A stretch of 37,138 nucleotides of DNA from CAZKGE01 sp964541695 (GCA_964541695.1 CAZIRB010000011.1:1-37138), one strand, 5' to 3'; positions 7,248 through 15,901 are shown, numbered from the stretch's first letter. Numbers and translations are program-made. Notes: generated by a model not told the origin, from the sequence alone.

Positions 7248-9140
7248 CTATATCCCCCTTCCGTCGTTTGATCCGTCCGGTTCAAACAGAAAATAGGTCG
7301 CGCCGTACGGCGGGATGCGGATGGAAACGGAGCACGGCAAATCCTCAAACGGCTCCTCCCGAACCGGCACGGGCCGGTTCTGGTATTCGCCGGTGCCGCC
7401 ATAGCGAAGCTCGTCCGACGAGAACAGTTGGGTCAGCCGCCCGGGCTTCGGGACGCCCATGCGGTAGTCGTCCCACGGCACGGGCGTGAAGTTGAAGCAG
7501 CACAGCACGCTGTTGCCCGAGCGGTCCGTGCGCAGAAAGCTTACGATCGAGTGCGTGTTGTCGTCGACGGCGCACCAGGCAAAGCCCTTCCACGAGTCGT
7601 CCTGCTCGTAGAGCGCCGCGTGCGCGCGGTAGAAGCGGTTGAGGTCGCGCACATAGCGCTGCATCTCGGCGTGCTTGTCGTAGCCGAGCAGCAGCCAGTC
7701 CAGCGAGTCGTCGAACTTCCACTCGATGAACTGCCCGAACTCGTCGCCCATGAACATCAGCTTCTTGCCCGGGTGCGCGAACTGATAGGCGTAGAGTAGC
7801 CTTAGCTGCGCAAACTTCTGCCAGTAGTCGCCCGGCATCTTGCTCAGCATGCTCTTTTTGCCGCAGACGACCTCGTCGTGCGAGAACGGCAGCACGAAGT
7901 GCTCGCTGAACGCGTAGCACAGAGAGAACGTCAGTTTATCGTGGTGGAACTTGCGGAAGAAGCTGTCCATCTCCATATAGGAGAGGATGTCGTTCATCCA
8001 GCCCATGTTCCATTTAAACGTAAAACCTAATCCGCCCTCGGTCGAGGGCCTCGTCACGGACGGGTAGGCGGTGCTCTCCTCGGCAAACAGCATCTTCTCA
8101 TACGGCAGGTCTGCGATGGCTTCGGACAGCTTCTTTAAAAACGAGACCGCGCCGAGGTTTCTGTTGTCTCCGAACGGGTTCGGCAGCCACTTGCCGTCGT
8201 CCTTGCCGAAATCGTGGTAGAGCATGCAGCTCACCGCGTCGATGCGGATACCGTCGAAGTGGTACTCCATCAGCCAGAACAGCGCGGACGAGAGCAGAAA
8301 GCTCTGCACCTGCGTCCGGTCGAAGTCGAACAGCAGCGTGCCCCACTGCGGCATGTCGCTGCGCCGCGGGTCCGGATGCTCGTACAGCGGCGTGCCGTCG
8401 AAGCGCCTCAGGCCGTGCGCGTCGCGCGTAAAGTGCGCGGGCACCCAGTCGAGGATGACGCCGATGCCGCGCTCGTGCGCGCGGTTGACGAAGTACATCA
8501 GGTCCTCCGGCTCGCCGTAGCGCGACGTCGGCGCGTAATAGCCCGTCACCTGGTAGCCCCAGGACGGGTCGAACGGATAGGCCGTGATCGGCATGAGCTC
8601 GATGTGCGTGTAGCCCATGTCCACGACGTAGTCGATCAGTTCGTGCGCCAGCTCGCGGTAGCTAAGCCCCTTCTTCCAGGAGCCTAGGTGCACCTCGTAG
8701 ATGCTCATGGGCTTATGGTGCGCGTCCCGCTTGCCGGAAAGGAACTGCTCGTCCGACCAGCTAAACTCCGGCAGCTCCGAAACGACCGAGGCCGTGCCGC
8801 CGCGCTCGCTCTGCACCGCGTACGGGTCGGCCTTGGCGAGCCGCTCGCCGGACTGCGTCGTCACCGCGTATTTATACAGGTCGCCGGGCGTGACCAGGCC
8901 CAAATGCGCTTCCCACACGCCCGTCGTACCGACCGGACGCATGGGGTCCGCCGCGGGATTCCAGCCGTTGAAGTCCCCGACCACGGAGACGGCCCGCGCG
9001 TTCGGCGCCCAAACCGCAAAGCGGTACACGCGCTCCCCGTACGCCCCTTCCACGGCATGGCAGCCCAGCGCCCGGTACGCCGCGGTCGATATGCCCTCGT
9101 TGAAGTAATACAGTTCCGTATCATCAAGATGGTATGCCAT
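7248..9140 (-). CDS. glgB: 1,4-alpha-glucan branching enzyme
   Basis: 630 residues, GH13 family, introducing alpha-1,6 branches into glycogen. The N-terminal CBM48-like domain (YRFAVWAPNARAVSVVGDFN) precedes a TIM barrel with nucleophile Asp in GIRIDAVS (near 300), acid/base Glu in FAEEST (near 353) and the FSHDEV motif (near 421). The C-terminal beta domain follows. It is the first gene of the operon. A GGAGG lies seven bases before the ATG. The length is typical of the short-N-terminus GlgB type. Confidence 0.95.
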   Translation of the reverse strand: MAYHLDDTELYYFNEGISTAAYRALGCHAVEGAYGERVYRFAVWAPNARAVSVVGDFNGWNPAADPMRPVGTTGVWEAHLGLVTPGDLYKYAVTTQSGERLAKADPYAVQSERGGTASVVSELPEFSWSDEQFLSGKRDAHHKPMSIYEVHLGSWKKGLSYRELAHELIDYVVDMGYTHIELMPITAYPFDPSWGYQVTGYYAPTSRYGEPEDLMYFVNRAHERGIGVILDWVPAHFTRDAHGLRRFDGTPLYEHPDPRRSDMPQWGTLLFDFDRTQVQSFLLSSALFWLMEYHFDGIRIDAVSCMLYHDFGKDDGKWLPNPFGDNRNLGAVSFLKKLSEAIADLPYEKMLFAEESTAYPSVTRPSTEGGLGFTFKWNMGWMNDILSYMEMDSFFRKFHHDKLTFSLCYAFSEHFVLPFSHDEVVCGKKSMLSKMPGDYWQKFAQLRLLYAYQFAHPGKKLMFMGDEFGQFIEWKFDDSLDWLLLGYDKHAEMQRYVRDLNRFYRAHAALYEQDDSWKGFAWCAVDDNTHSIVSFLRTDRSGNSVLCCFNFTPVPWDDYRMGVPKPGRLTQLFSSDELRYGGTGEYQNRPVPVREEPFEDLPCSVSIRIPPYGATYFLFEPDGSNDGRGI

Positions 9141-9205
9141 TTCGCAGCCTCCGCGCCGCAGCCCGCGCGCAATATGTCCCGCGGCGTTAGTTGAAATCCC
9201 CCTTT

Positions 9206-9234
9206 ATCATACCACCACGGGCCGCCAAAAGAAA
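9206..9234 (-). promoter_or_regulatory. Promoter of the glg operon
   Basis: Read on the minus strand: TTTCTT, a 17-base spacer and TATGAT preceded by TGG, an extended -10. The start would be near 9199, giving a leader of about 60 bases to glgB. It is back to back with the promoter at 9265-9273. Confidence 0.55.
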
Positions 9235-9264
9235 CCGGTTTGCATAGAAAAGCGCGCGCGGGCA

Positions 9265-9273
9265 TGGTATAAT
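9265..9273 (+). promoter_or_regulatory. Extended -10 promoter placing the start site at the AEC start codon
   Basis: TGG-TATAAT (9265-9273) is a perfect extended -10. The ATG is at 9281, only seven bases beyond the hexamer, so the transcript would start at or one base before the ATG. No Shine-Dalgarno is present. Confidence 0.6.
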
Positions 9274-9280
9274 TCTGCTC

Positions 9281-10219
9281 ATGGAGAATTTATTGCTGTC
9301 CGCGTCGATCGTTTTTCCGCTGCTTGCCATGATGGCCGCGGGCTATCTGCTGCGCCGCCTCGGCGTCGTGGACGGCCCCGTTGCCGCCGGCATGAACCGC
9401 GTGGTGTTCTATGTCGGCATACCGGCGCTGTGCTTTTCGAGCCTGTACGCGGCCGACCTGACCGCGCTTTCGGGCGCGGGAACGCTGCTGTTTACCGCGG
9501 CGGGGATTTTGATCCTGTTCCTCGTCACGCTCGCGCTCGTGCCGCTCTTCTCGCACGACAACCGCCGCCGCGGCGTGCTCGTGCACGGCATTTTCCGCAG
9601 CAACGACGCCGTGTTCGGCATACCCGTAGCCCTCGCCCTCCTCGGAGAAAACCGCATCGCGCTGATGATGCTGACCGTGACCATGACCATAATCCTGTTC
9701 AACACGCTCGGCATCGTCTCGCTCGAGATATTCAGCGACCGCAAGGGGAGCCTGCTGACCGTCCTCGTCCGCCTCGTCCGGCACCCGGTGATCATCGCCT
9801 GCGTGCTCGCCATCTCGGCCAATCTGCTCAAGGTCCCGATCCCGGCGATGCTCCTCAGCCCCGTCAGGAGCTTCTCGGGCATGTGCGCGCCGCTGGCGTT
9901 CTTTACGCTCGGCGCGTCGCTCTCGTTCCAGTCGATGCACAAAAACCGCCTCGCGCTCACGGTCGTGACCGCGCTGCGGCTTGTCGTGCTGCCCGCGGCG
10001 GCGATATCCGTCGCGCTGCTGTTCGGCTACCGCGGCGAGCCCATCGCCATCATGCTCGTGATATTCGGCGCGCCCGCCGCGCTGACCTCGTACCCGATGG
10101 CCGCCGCCGCCGGCGCGGACGCGGAGCTCGCGGGCGAGATCGTCGCCGCGACCGCCGCGTTCTCGATGCTGACGATGTTCCTGTTCATATTCGCGCTCAA
10201 ATCCATGGGGGTGTTGTAA
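9281..10219 (+). CDS. AEC (auxin efflux carrier) family transporter
   Basis: 312 residues, almost entirely hydrophobic, with about ten predicted membrane segments in two halves. The opening (FPLLAMMAAGYLLRRLG) and the segment FYVGIPALCFSSL match the AEC fold, which in bacteria includes malate, malonate and other organic-anion permeases. The substrate cannot be told. The mRNA may be leaderless. The next gene starts four bases after the stop, so the two are probably co-transcribed. Confidence 0.85.
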   Translation: MENLLLSASIVFPLLAMMAAGYLLRRLGVVDGPVAAGMNRVVFYVGIPALCFSSLYAADLTALSGAGTLLFTAAGILILFLVTLALVPLFSHDNRRRGVLVHGIFRSNDAVFGIPVALALLGENRIALMMLTVTMTIILFNTLGIVSLEIFSDRKGSLLTVLVRLVRHPVIIACVLAISANLLKVPIPAMLLSPVRSFSGMCAPLAFFTLGASLSFQSMHKNRLALTVVTALRLVVLPAAAISVALLFGYRGEPIAIMLVIFGAPAALTSYPMAAAAGADAELAGEIVAATAAFSMLTMFLFIFALKSMGVL

Positions 10220-10223
10220 AGAC

Positions 10224-11429
10224 ATGACGGAGCGGCTCTACCTCGCCGACAGCCATCTTGCCGCGCACGGCGCGGCCGTGACCGCGTCCGAGCCGGACGG
10301 CGACGGCTTTCTCGTCACGCTCGACCGAAGCTGCCTGTTCCCCGCCTCCGGCGGCCAGCCCTGCGACCGCGGGACCATAGGCGACGCCGCCGTGCTCGAC
10401 GTGTTTGAGAAAGACGGCGAAGTGGTCCACCGGACCGACCGCGCGCTGGCCGTAGGCGGCCAAGTCGACGTTTTGCTCGACTGGGCGCGGCGTTTCGACC
10501 ACATGCAGCAGCACACGGGCGAGCACCTGCTCTCGTACGTGCTGTTTCAGTCCCTCGGCGCAGCGAACGTCGGCTTCCACATGGCCGAAAGCTACTCCAC
10601 GATCGACACGGACATCCCGGTCGACGCAGATTCGCTCGCCGCGGCCGTACGCGAGACGAACGCGCTGATCACGAAAAATCTCCCCATCTCCGCCGCCTGC
10701 TACGCGTCTGAGGACGAGCTCGCCGCGCTGCCGCTGCGCAAGCACGCCGAGGGGCTCGTCGCGCCCATCCGCGTCGTGTCCATCGAGGGCGCCGACGCGT
10801 GCACGTGCTGCGCGCCGCATTGCCGCTTTACCGGCGAGATCGGGCACATCCTGACTACCGACGCCATCGCCTACAAGGGCGGCACGCGCATCACGTTTTT
10901 GTGCGGCGCGCGCGCAAGCGCGTCCGTGGCCGCCGAGCACGCTCTGCTCACCGCGCTCGCGCGGCGCTTCTCCACCGCGCGCGAGAACGTGCCCGACGCC
11001 GTCACCAAGCTTTTCGACTCGTACGCCGCCGCGCGCCGCGGCGAGAAGCTGCTTCTCGACGAGGCCAACAGCCTGCTCGCGCGTTCGCTCCTAGCCGACG
11101 CGCCCACCGTGCGCGGCATCTCTGTCGTCGTCGCCACGCTCGAGCGCGCCGACGCGCAGCGGCTCGCCGCCCTCGCGTCTTTGCTCGTCGGGCTCCAATC
11201 CGCGATCGCGGCGCTGTTCTCGCTCTCGGACGGGCAGCTCTTTTACACGCTCGCCTCCTCCGACAACGTGCCGCTCGATATGGGCGAGCTGATCCAGTCC
11301 GTCAACGCCGCCACCGGCGGCAAGGGCGGCGGCCGCGGCACCCGCGCGCAGGGCATGGCGCGGTGCGCTTCGTTCCCGCCGGAGACGATAGAGCAGCTGC
11401 GGGCGTATGTTTTGAAGAGGTTGAAGTAG
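10224..11429 (+). CDS. Alanyl-tRNA editing hydrolase, AlaX-L type
   Basis: 401 residues. It resembles the editing half of alanyl-tRNA synthetase, which removes wrongly attached Ser or Gly from tRNA-Ala. An N-terminal AlaX/TGS-like beta domain (LFPASGGQPCDRG) is followed by the zinc motifs HTGEH (97-101) and CxxxH (CCAPH, near 195-199). The C-terminal DHHA1 domain ends in the glycine-rich GGKGGGRGTRAQG. The presence of DHHA1 makes this the long AlaX form. It lies four bases after the AEC gene. The link between them may be only transcriptional. Confidence 0.9.
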   Translation: MTERLYLADSHLAAHGAAVTASEPDGDGFLVTLDRSCLFPASGGQPCDRGTIGDAAVLDVFEKDGEVVHRTDRALAVGGQVDVLLDWARRFDHMQQHTGEHLLSYVLFQSLGAANVGFHMAESYSTIDTDIPVDADSLAAAVRETNALITKNLPISAACYASEDELAALPLRKHAEGLVAPIRVVSIEGADACTCCAPHCRFTGEIGHILTTDAIAYKGGTRITFLCGARASASVAAEHALLTALARRFSTARENVPDAVTKLFDSYAAARRGEKLLLDEANSLLARSLLADAPTVRGISVVVATLERADAQRLAALASLLVGLQSAIAALFSLSDGQLFYTLASSDNVPLDMGELIQSVNAATGGKGGGRGTRAQGMARCASFPPETIEQLRAYVLKRLK

Positions 11430-11480
11430 GGGGGATTTTTGCAGGGGAGACGTTGGGGACTCCGCCTTTGAAAGACAACG

Positions 11481-11650
11481 TTGGAGGCTCTGCCTCCAAA
11501 CCACCGCCAAAGGGCCGAAGGCCCTTTGGAAACCCTAATATGGCAGGGACTCTTAGAATTTAACGCAAAAAGCAGCCTGTCAGGCTGCTTTTTTTGGGAT
11601 TCCAAAGGGCCTTCGGCCCTTTGGCGGGGTCGCAGGGGCGGAGCCCCTGC
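11481..11650. repeat. Paired double-hairpin intergenic element, copy II
   Basis: Left unit: TTGGAGGC/GCCTCCAA hairpin (11481-11499) and CCAAAGGGCC/GGCCCTTTGG hairpin (11507-11529). Right unit, inverted: CCAAAGGGCC/GGCCCTTTGG (11602-11624) and GCAGGGGC/GCCCCTGC (11632-11650). A strong terminator sits in the centre. Just before the left unit (about 11448-11475) is a decayed second copy of the outer-hairpin edge, starting ACGTTGG. It lies between convergent genes. Confidence 0.9.
11567..11595. terminator. Bidirectional intrinsic terminator inside element II
   Basis: AAAAAGCAGCC and GGCTGCTTTTTTT pair around a short loop, giving a good U tract on the plus strand and a five-base one on the minus strand. 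It serves the AlaX gene from the left and the GNAT-like gene from the right. Confidence 0.85.
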
Positions 11651-11668
11651 AAAAACGTCCCCCGGCCC

Positions 11669-12787
11669 CTACAGCTCCTTAACCCAGCAGCGGCGGCGCT
11701 TGTGTTGTTCGGCGTCGAAGTGGCGCCACTGCGAGAGCACCTTGGTGTTGGTTTCGAGCATGGGGCCGGTCTCGGCGAACTTAAAGCCCGCCTTGAGCAC
11801 TTTTTTGAGCATATCGACCATCACGACCGCGTTGACGCCCTGGCCCTGCAGCTCGGGTGTGACGGAGATGAGCAGCAGGTCGACGGTGTCGTTCTTGCCC
11901 TTGAGCGCGCGCAGCATATGGAACCAGCCGAACGGGAGCATGCGGCCGCGGCTCTTCTGCTGCGCGGTGTCGAGCGACGGGCAGCAGATGCCGAACGCAA
12001 CGAGCGTACCGTTGCTGTCGTACACAAACGACGTCGTGCGCTCGTCGACCATGGGCCGGAACTCGCCGATGTACTTGACGATCTGCTTTTCGGTCAGCGG
12101 CACCATGTTAAACAAAACGCAGTACGTGTTGTTGTACAGCTCGAACATATCGCGCGCGGTCTGTTTGATGGGCTGGTCGTTGAGGTTGATCACGTGCAGG
12201 TTCTTCTTTTGCATGACGTGCTCCGCGATCTCGACGAGCCCCGGGTCCGGCGCGGCGGGCAGCGTAATGCGGCACTCGACCCAGTCGATCTCCTTGCCGT
12301 AGCCGCGCCGCTCCATGTGCTTTGCATAGTAGGGGTAGTTGTAATACGTATAGAACAGGCTCTTTCGGTCGAAGCCCTCGATCAGCATCCCCTCGCGGTC
12401 CATGTCCGAAAAGCCCATGGGCCCGTGCACGGCCTCGCAGCCAAGCGCCCGCGCCCAGCCCTCGACCGCGTCGAACAGCGCGTCGACGACCTCGTCGTCG
12501 TCGATGAAGTCCAGCTGCGAAAAGATCAGGTACTTCTTGTGGAACTTCTCGTTGGCGCGCTCGTTTAGGATGCCCGCCACGCGCCCTACGATCTTCCCGC
12601 CCCGGAACGCGAGGTAGCACCTCGCGTCGCAGTATTCAAACGCGGGATTCTTGTCCCGCTGCATGTCCGCCACCTGGCTCGAGAGCATGTCCGGCACGTA
12701 GTACGGATTGTCCCGGTACAGCTCCAGCGGGAACTCCATAAAGCGCACGAGGTCCTTTTTTGTCTCGGCAAGCCTGATTTCTACCAC
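11669..12787 (-). CDS. Large GNAT-fold acetyltransferase-like protein
   Basis: 372 residues. The beginning (VEIRLAETKKDLVRFMEFP) and the segments KIVGRVAGI and LISVTPELQGQGVNAVVM look like a GNAT acyltransferase core; the last resembles the acetyl-CoA-binding loop, although the R/QxxGxG/A motif is imperfect (QGQGVN). Related proteins are often listed only as N-acetyltransferase or hypothetical. The start is GTG with a GGGGGG tract six bases upstream. It lies 66 bases after the DUF4349-like lipoprotein gene. The substrate is unknown. Confidence 0.65.
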   Translation of the reverse strand: MVEIRLAETKKDLVRFMEFPLELYRDNPYYVPDMLSSQVADMQRDKNPAFEYCDARCYLAFRGGKIVGRVAGILNERANEKFHKKYLIFSQLDFIDDDEVVDALFDAVEGWARALGCEAVHGPMGFSDMDREGMLIEGFDRKSLFYTYYNYPYYAKHMERRGYGKEIDWVECRITLPAAPDPGLVEIAEHVMQKKNLHVINLNDQPIKQTARDMFELYNNTYCVLFNMVPLTEKQIVKYIGEFRPMVDERTTSFVYDSNGTLVAFGICCPSLDTAQQKSRGRMLPFGWFHMLRALKGKNDTVDLLLISVTPELQGQGVNAVVMVDMLKKVLKAGFKFAETGPMLETNTKVLSQWRHFDAEQHKRRRCWVKEL

Positions 12788-12853
12788 GTCTGTCCCCCCT
12801 CAATCATTCGCGCGGCGGGTACGGTCGCCCGCGCCCGCCGGCTTCGTTTTTGT

Positions 12854-13852
12854 TTATTCGCGTTTCACCTGGGTCTTGGCCGCGCGCCTGGCCTCGCGCG
12901 CCAGCCGCCTGCGCTCCTTGCGCGCGCTGCGCTTGTCGGCGGTCGCGCGCAAAATCGCGCGGATGCCGAACACGACGCCGAGCACCAAGCCCACGGGCAC
13001 GAGCGCGTACGCCAGGAATATGCCGATCGCGCCGACCGCGTTGATGACGAAGCGCAGGCTGTTCTGGAAGCCGAGCGACATCTTTTTGCCCACGTCCGAC
13101 GCCTTCCACAGCGCGATCAGCTCGCCCTCGCCTTCGATCGAAGCACGCGGCGTGCGTTCCGCCGTCACATAGAGCGACGCGTACGCGACAAGGTTATCCC
13201 AAAGATTGATCTGCCCCTGGTAGCTCTCGATATCGCTGCGCACCTGGGCGAGGCTCTCCCGCACCGCGAGCACGTCCTCGACCGTTTCGCAGGTCTTGAG
13301 CAGCTCCAGTAGCTGCGCTTCCTCGGCCCGGGCGCTGCCAAGCCGCGCCTGAACGTCGTAGTACGACAGCGAGATGTCATCGCTCGACAGCTGGTAGCTG
13401 TCCACGCGCCCGACGGTTTCCGCGGCCGCGACCATCGTTTCCAGCTTGTCGGCCGGCACCCGGAGCGTCGCCGAGCTGTGGTACGCGCCCAGGTCGTCGG
13501 TCGTCGTATAGCTGCTCGCGACATAGCCGCCCAGGCTCTTGGCCTTCTCGATCAGAATCTGAATCGCCTGCTCCGGATCGTCCGCCGTGACCTCCATCGT
13601 CGCGTTATACACGATCTTGCGCACGTCCGCGTCCTGCGGCAGCTCCGCCGGCACGCCGGCCTCCTGCGACTCCGCCTTGGCCTCGTCCGCAACCGCCGCC
13701 GCGTCGAAGCCCTGCCCCGCCGCCGGCGCCGGCGCGTACGCCGCGGATTCGTTCCGGCCCCCCGGCGCGGAAGATCGCGCCGCGCACGCCGTAAACAGCA
13801 GTCCCGCCGAGAGCAGGACCGCAAGGAGAGCGCAAATAGCGTTTCGTTTCAT
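12854..13852 (-). CDS. DUF4349-like lipoprotein with C-terminal membrane segment
   Basis: 332 residues. A signal peptide ends in a lipobox (LLFTAC, Cys 23), followed by a low-complexity Ala/Gly/Glu linker and a DUF4349-type domain: IVYNATMEVTADDPEQAI, then a coiled-coil-rich segment around SARAEEAQLLELL. A long hydrophobic stretch of about 30 residues near 275-305 is followed by a strongly basic cytoplasmic tail (KRSARKERRRLAREARRA). The start is ATG 13852 with GGGGGA upstream. The open frame runs further up through the tandem repeats, but that part is repeat translation. The role is unknown, and envelope-associated by its targeting signals. Confidence 0.8.
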   Translation of the reverse strand: MKRNAICALLAVLLSAGLLFTACAARSSAPGGRNESAAYAPAPAAGQGFDAAAVADEAKAESQEAGVPAELPQDADVRKIVYNATMEVTADDPEQAIQILIEKAKSLGGYVASSYTTTDDLGAYHSSATLRVPADKLETMVAAAETVGRVDSYQLSSDDISLSYYDVQARLGSARAEEAQLLELLKTCETVEDVLAVRESLAQVRSDIESYQGQINLWDNLVAYASLYVTAERTPRASIEGEGELIALWKASDVGKKMSLGFQNSLRFVINAVGAIGIFLAYALVPVGLVLGVVFGIRAILRATADKRSARKERRRLAREARRAAKTQVKRE

Positions 13853-13899
13853 AAAATGATTCCCCCTTCTCGTTCGTTCTCTATACGGAACACTGTACC

Positions 13900-13908
13900 A
13901 AGATACCA
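13900..13908 (-). promoter_or_regulatory. Possible extended -10 for the DUF4349-like gene
   Basis: On the minus strand TGG-TATCTT lies about 48 bases before the ATG. There is no clear -35. It fits the TGGTAT pattern repeated elsewhere in the window. Confidence 0.3.
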
Positions 13909-13961
13909 CAGGTTGCGGAAAAAGGGAAGAAATTCGCGCGGGGGGCGGCCGACGGGGACGG

Positions 13962-14209
13962 GTTACTTTTCTTTCTAGAAAGAAAAGTAACCAAAAGAAA
14001 GTCGGGAACCGTACTCCGGGCCGCCTGCCCCGCTCAGCTTTCTTTTCGCTTCCTCTCTTTCGCGAAAGAAAAGGAAGAAAAAGACCGACGTTACTTTTCC
14101 TTCTGGAAAGAAAAGTAACCAAAAGAAAGTCGGGAACCGTACTCCGGGCCGCCTGCTCCGCTCAGCTTTCTTTTCGCTTCCTTTTCTTTCGCGAAAGAAA
14201 AGGAAGAAA
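13962..14209. repeat. 128-bp palindrome-rich tandem repeat, two copies
   Basis: Copy one starts at 13962 and copy two at 14090, each with GTTACTTTTC, an exact 128-base period and only scattered substitutions. Each copy contains a 30-bp palindrome (GTTACTTTTC through GAAAAGTAAC), a conserved G+C-rich middle (TCGGGAACCGTACTCCGGGC) and a second palindrome centred on TTTCGCGAAA. The period is not a multiple of three, and translations give only basic low-complexity peptides. It lies between the DUF2156-like and DUF4349-like genes. Confidence 0.9.
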
Positions 14210-14253
14210 GAAACCGCGCCCCTCGCGCGGCTCAAAAGCGCAATCGCGCGCCG

Positions 14254-15201
14254 CTAGCGGCGCGCGACCGTAACCCAGTACTTATCGATCAGCCGCAGCG
14301 GCTGATAGGAGAGCTTGGACCGGCGCAATCCTTCCTCGCCGGAGTCGTCCTCGCGGTTGATATAGAGCGTATCGGGCCGGCAGGCGGCCTTGGCGTACTC
14401 GGACACAATGGCCTGGTACGCGCCCGCAAAATCGAGCCGCGCCTTCTCAACGTGCACGTAGAGCGTATCGCCGACAACCTCGCCGACCGACAGCGCGACG
14501 ATCGTGCCGGCGGTCTCGATAAAGCCCGCGGTCATGCCGAGCGTGAGCGAGTGCCTAAGCAGCTCCTTGCTGCGCGCCATCTCCTCGACCTCGATGACCT
14601 TATCGATCGGCGCGTACTTCTCGTACTCGTCGAGAAAGCGCAGCGCGGCGGGCAGCGTCTGCTCGGTCACTGGCACATAGCGGTAGTCCGGGTTCTCCTT
14701 GACGAACCGGTTGAGGTGGTTCTTCTGCCCGTGGTACTTCTTGCCGGGAAAGGTCTTGAGGTTGTCGGCTAAGTAGAGATAGTCGGCCCAGTCGCGGTGC
14801 GACGAGACGTCGGCGCGCAGCCCGTAGCGCGCGCGCAGCACGGGCACGCCCTCCTCGGGCACGCAGCAGTAGACAAGGCGAAGCCGGCGGGCGCGGGCGT
14901 CGCGCTCGATGGCGGCAAGCGCCCGGTCCATGTCCCCGTCGCCGACGGGATAGGCGTAGCAAATACCCTCGCCGGGATAGTCCGCGATCTGCACGAGCAT
15001 GCCGGCCTCGATCGCGTAGTACGTGTTAAAGTACGCGCGCCACTGGTAGATGGCGCCGACCGTATAGTCGCAGGTGCGGAACGGCTGTTCGTTAAGGTAT
15101 GGCCGCAGCGCCGCCGCCGCGCCGGCCGTAATGGGCTGAAAAGGAATCAGGGTTTCGGTACAGGGGGACTGGCATCGCGCCGCTTCATCTTCGCAAAGCA
15201 T
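14254..15201 (-). CDS. DUF2156-like protein (phosphatidylglycerol lysyltransferase C-terminal fold)
   Basis: 315 residues, soluble. The layout matches the double-GNAT domain at the end of MprF-type lysyl-phosphatidylglycerol synthases: DYLYLADNLKTFPGKKYHGQKNHLNRF in the middle, then MTAGFIETAGTIVALSVGEVV and YINREDDSGEEGLRRSKLSY near the end (the INRE-D-G--GLR-SK pattern). No membrane domain is attached, so it is the stand-alone form of unknown acceptor. ATG 15201 follows GAGAGGAATAGTT. The promoter is at 15231-15259. Confidence 0.8.
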   Translation of the reverse strand: MLCEDEAARCQSPCTETLIPFQPITAGAAAALRPYLNEQPFRTCDYTVGAIYQWRAYFNTYYAIEAGMLVQIADYPGEGICYAYPVGDGDMDRALAAIERDARARRLRLVYCCVPEEGVPVLRARYGLRADVSSHRDWADYLYLADNLKTFPGKKYHGQKNHLNRFVKENPDYRYVPVTEQTLPAALRFLDEYEKYAPIDKVIEVEEMARSKELLRHSLTLGMTAGFIETAGTIVALSVGEVVGDTLYVHVEKARLDFAGAYQAIVSEYAKAACRPDTLYINREDDSGEEGLRRSKLSYQPLRLIDKYWVTVARR

Positions 15202-15230
15202 AACTATTCCTCTCGTTTTCTTCGACTCGT

Positions 15231-15259
15231 ATCATACCAAATTTCATCGCCGCGCGCAA
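15231..15259 (-). promoter_or_regulatory. Promoter of the DUF2156-like gene
   Basis: On the minus strand TTGCGC, 17 bases and TATGAT preceded by TGG. The start would be near 15224, giving a 23-base leader with its own Shine-Dalgarno. Confidence 0.6.
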
Positions 15260-15350
15260 TTCCCAAAACCGCCGCAACCGCACGCGGCTTAAACGCCGGC
15301 AAAAATTTTACGTTACCCGCAAGAAAGAGATATTCCATCGCGCGAAAACG

Positions 15351-15359
15351 TGCTATACT
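15351..15359 (+). promoter_or_regulatory. Extended -10 promoter of the small HTH gene
   Basis: TGC-TATACT (15351-15359) is an extended -10 without a good -35. Transcription would start near 15366, inside the operator-like palindrome that follows. Confidence 0.55.
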
Positions 15360-15364
15360 GTTCA

Positions 15365-15384
15365 ATACAAACGTTTGTTCGTAT
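15365..15384. promoter_or_regulatory. LexA-box-like operator
   Basis: ATACAAAC-GTTT-GTTCGTAT has 8-base arms with one mismatch. The inner 14 bases (15368-15381) differ from the Gram-positive SOS box CGAAC-N4-GTTCG at one fixed position. It covers the predicted transcription start, where a bound repressor would block initiation. Confidence 0.55.
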
Positions 15385-15396
15385 TAAGGAGGCAGT

Positions 15397-15885
15397 ATGG
15401 CGTCCACGACAATGCAGTCCCTCCGGAGGGAGGCGGAACGGCAGCTGCGCGCGTACCGGCAAAACGGCTCGACGCTGCGCGACGTAGAAAAAAACGGCCT
15501 AAGGACGCGCGTGTACCGCACCTCGGGGCGCGTTGTACCGCCGCCGTCGGCGCGCGAGCTTGCGGACATGCGCGACTGGGCGCGCGTCATCGACCGCGTG
15601 CGCACGTTTTTGCGCGGGACGGACCCGGTCAAGGAGCGGTTCATGGCGCGCTATTTTGCCCTGATCGTGCCGAGCAACCGCCGCGTGTCCAAGCGCATGC
15701 GCCACATACAGATGATGGAGGAGTTCTTCATATCCGACTCGACGGTGTACAAATGGAAGCTCGACATCCTGCATCTTGTGATCCTGACGGCGATGGACTG
15801 CGGCAAGCTGCGGCTGCCGGACAACCTCGGCGAAAACCGCGCCGCGCCCGACGCCACAGGGCGCGGGCGCGGCTTCGATGCGTAA
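15397..15885 (+). CDS. Small protein with C-terminal HTH, RinA/ArpU-like
   Basis: 162 residues, basic, no membrane segment. The region from about 85 to 135 (RYFALIVPSN, then HIQMMEEFFISDSTVYKWKLD) looks like a late-phage transcription activator of the ArpU/RinA kind: an alpha-helical start, then an HTH whose recognition helix carries STVYKWK. The ATG follows AAGGAGG with five bases between. It stands alone on the plus strand and faces the PrsA-like gene 16 bases away with no clear terminator. A LexA-like operator covers its promoter, suggesting damage-induced expression. The family call is by pattern only. Confidence 0.55.
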   Translation: MASTTMQSLRREAERQLRAYRQNGSTLRDVEKNGLRTRVYRTSGRVVPPPSARELADMRDWARVIDRVRTFLRGTDPVKERFMARYFALIVPSNRRVSKRMRHIQMMEEFFISDSTVYKWKLDILHLVILTAMDCGKLRLPDNLGENRAAPDATGRGRGFDA

Positions 15886-15901
15886 CGCGCGCTTTACCGG
15901 C

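Noticed and set aside
13853..14235. Coding frames through the 128-bp repeat (basic KVTF-type peptides)
   Set aside because: The repeat period is not a multiple of three, the sequence is palindromic, and a good ribosome-binding site favours ATG 13852 for the DUF4349-like gene.
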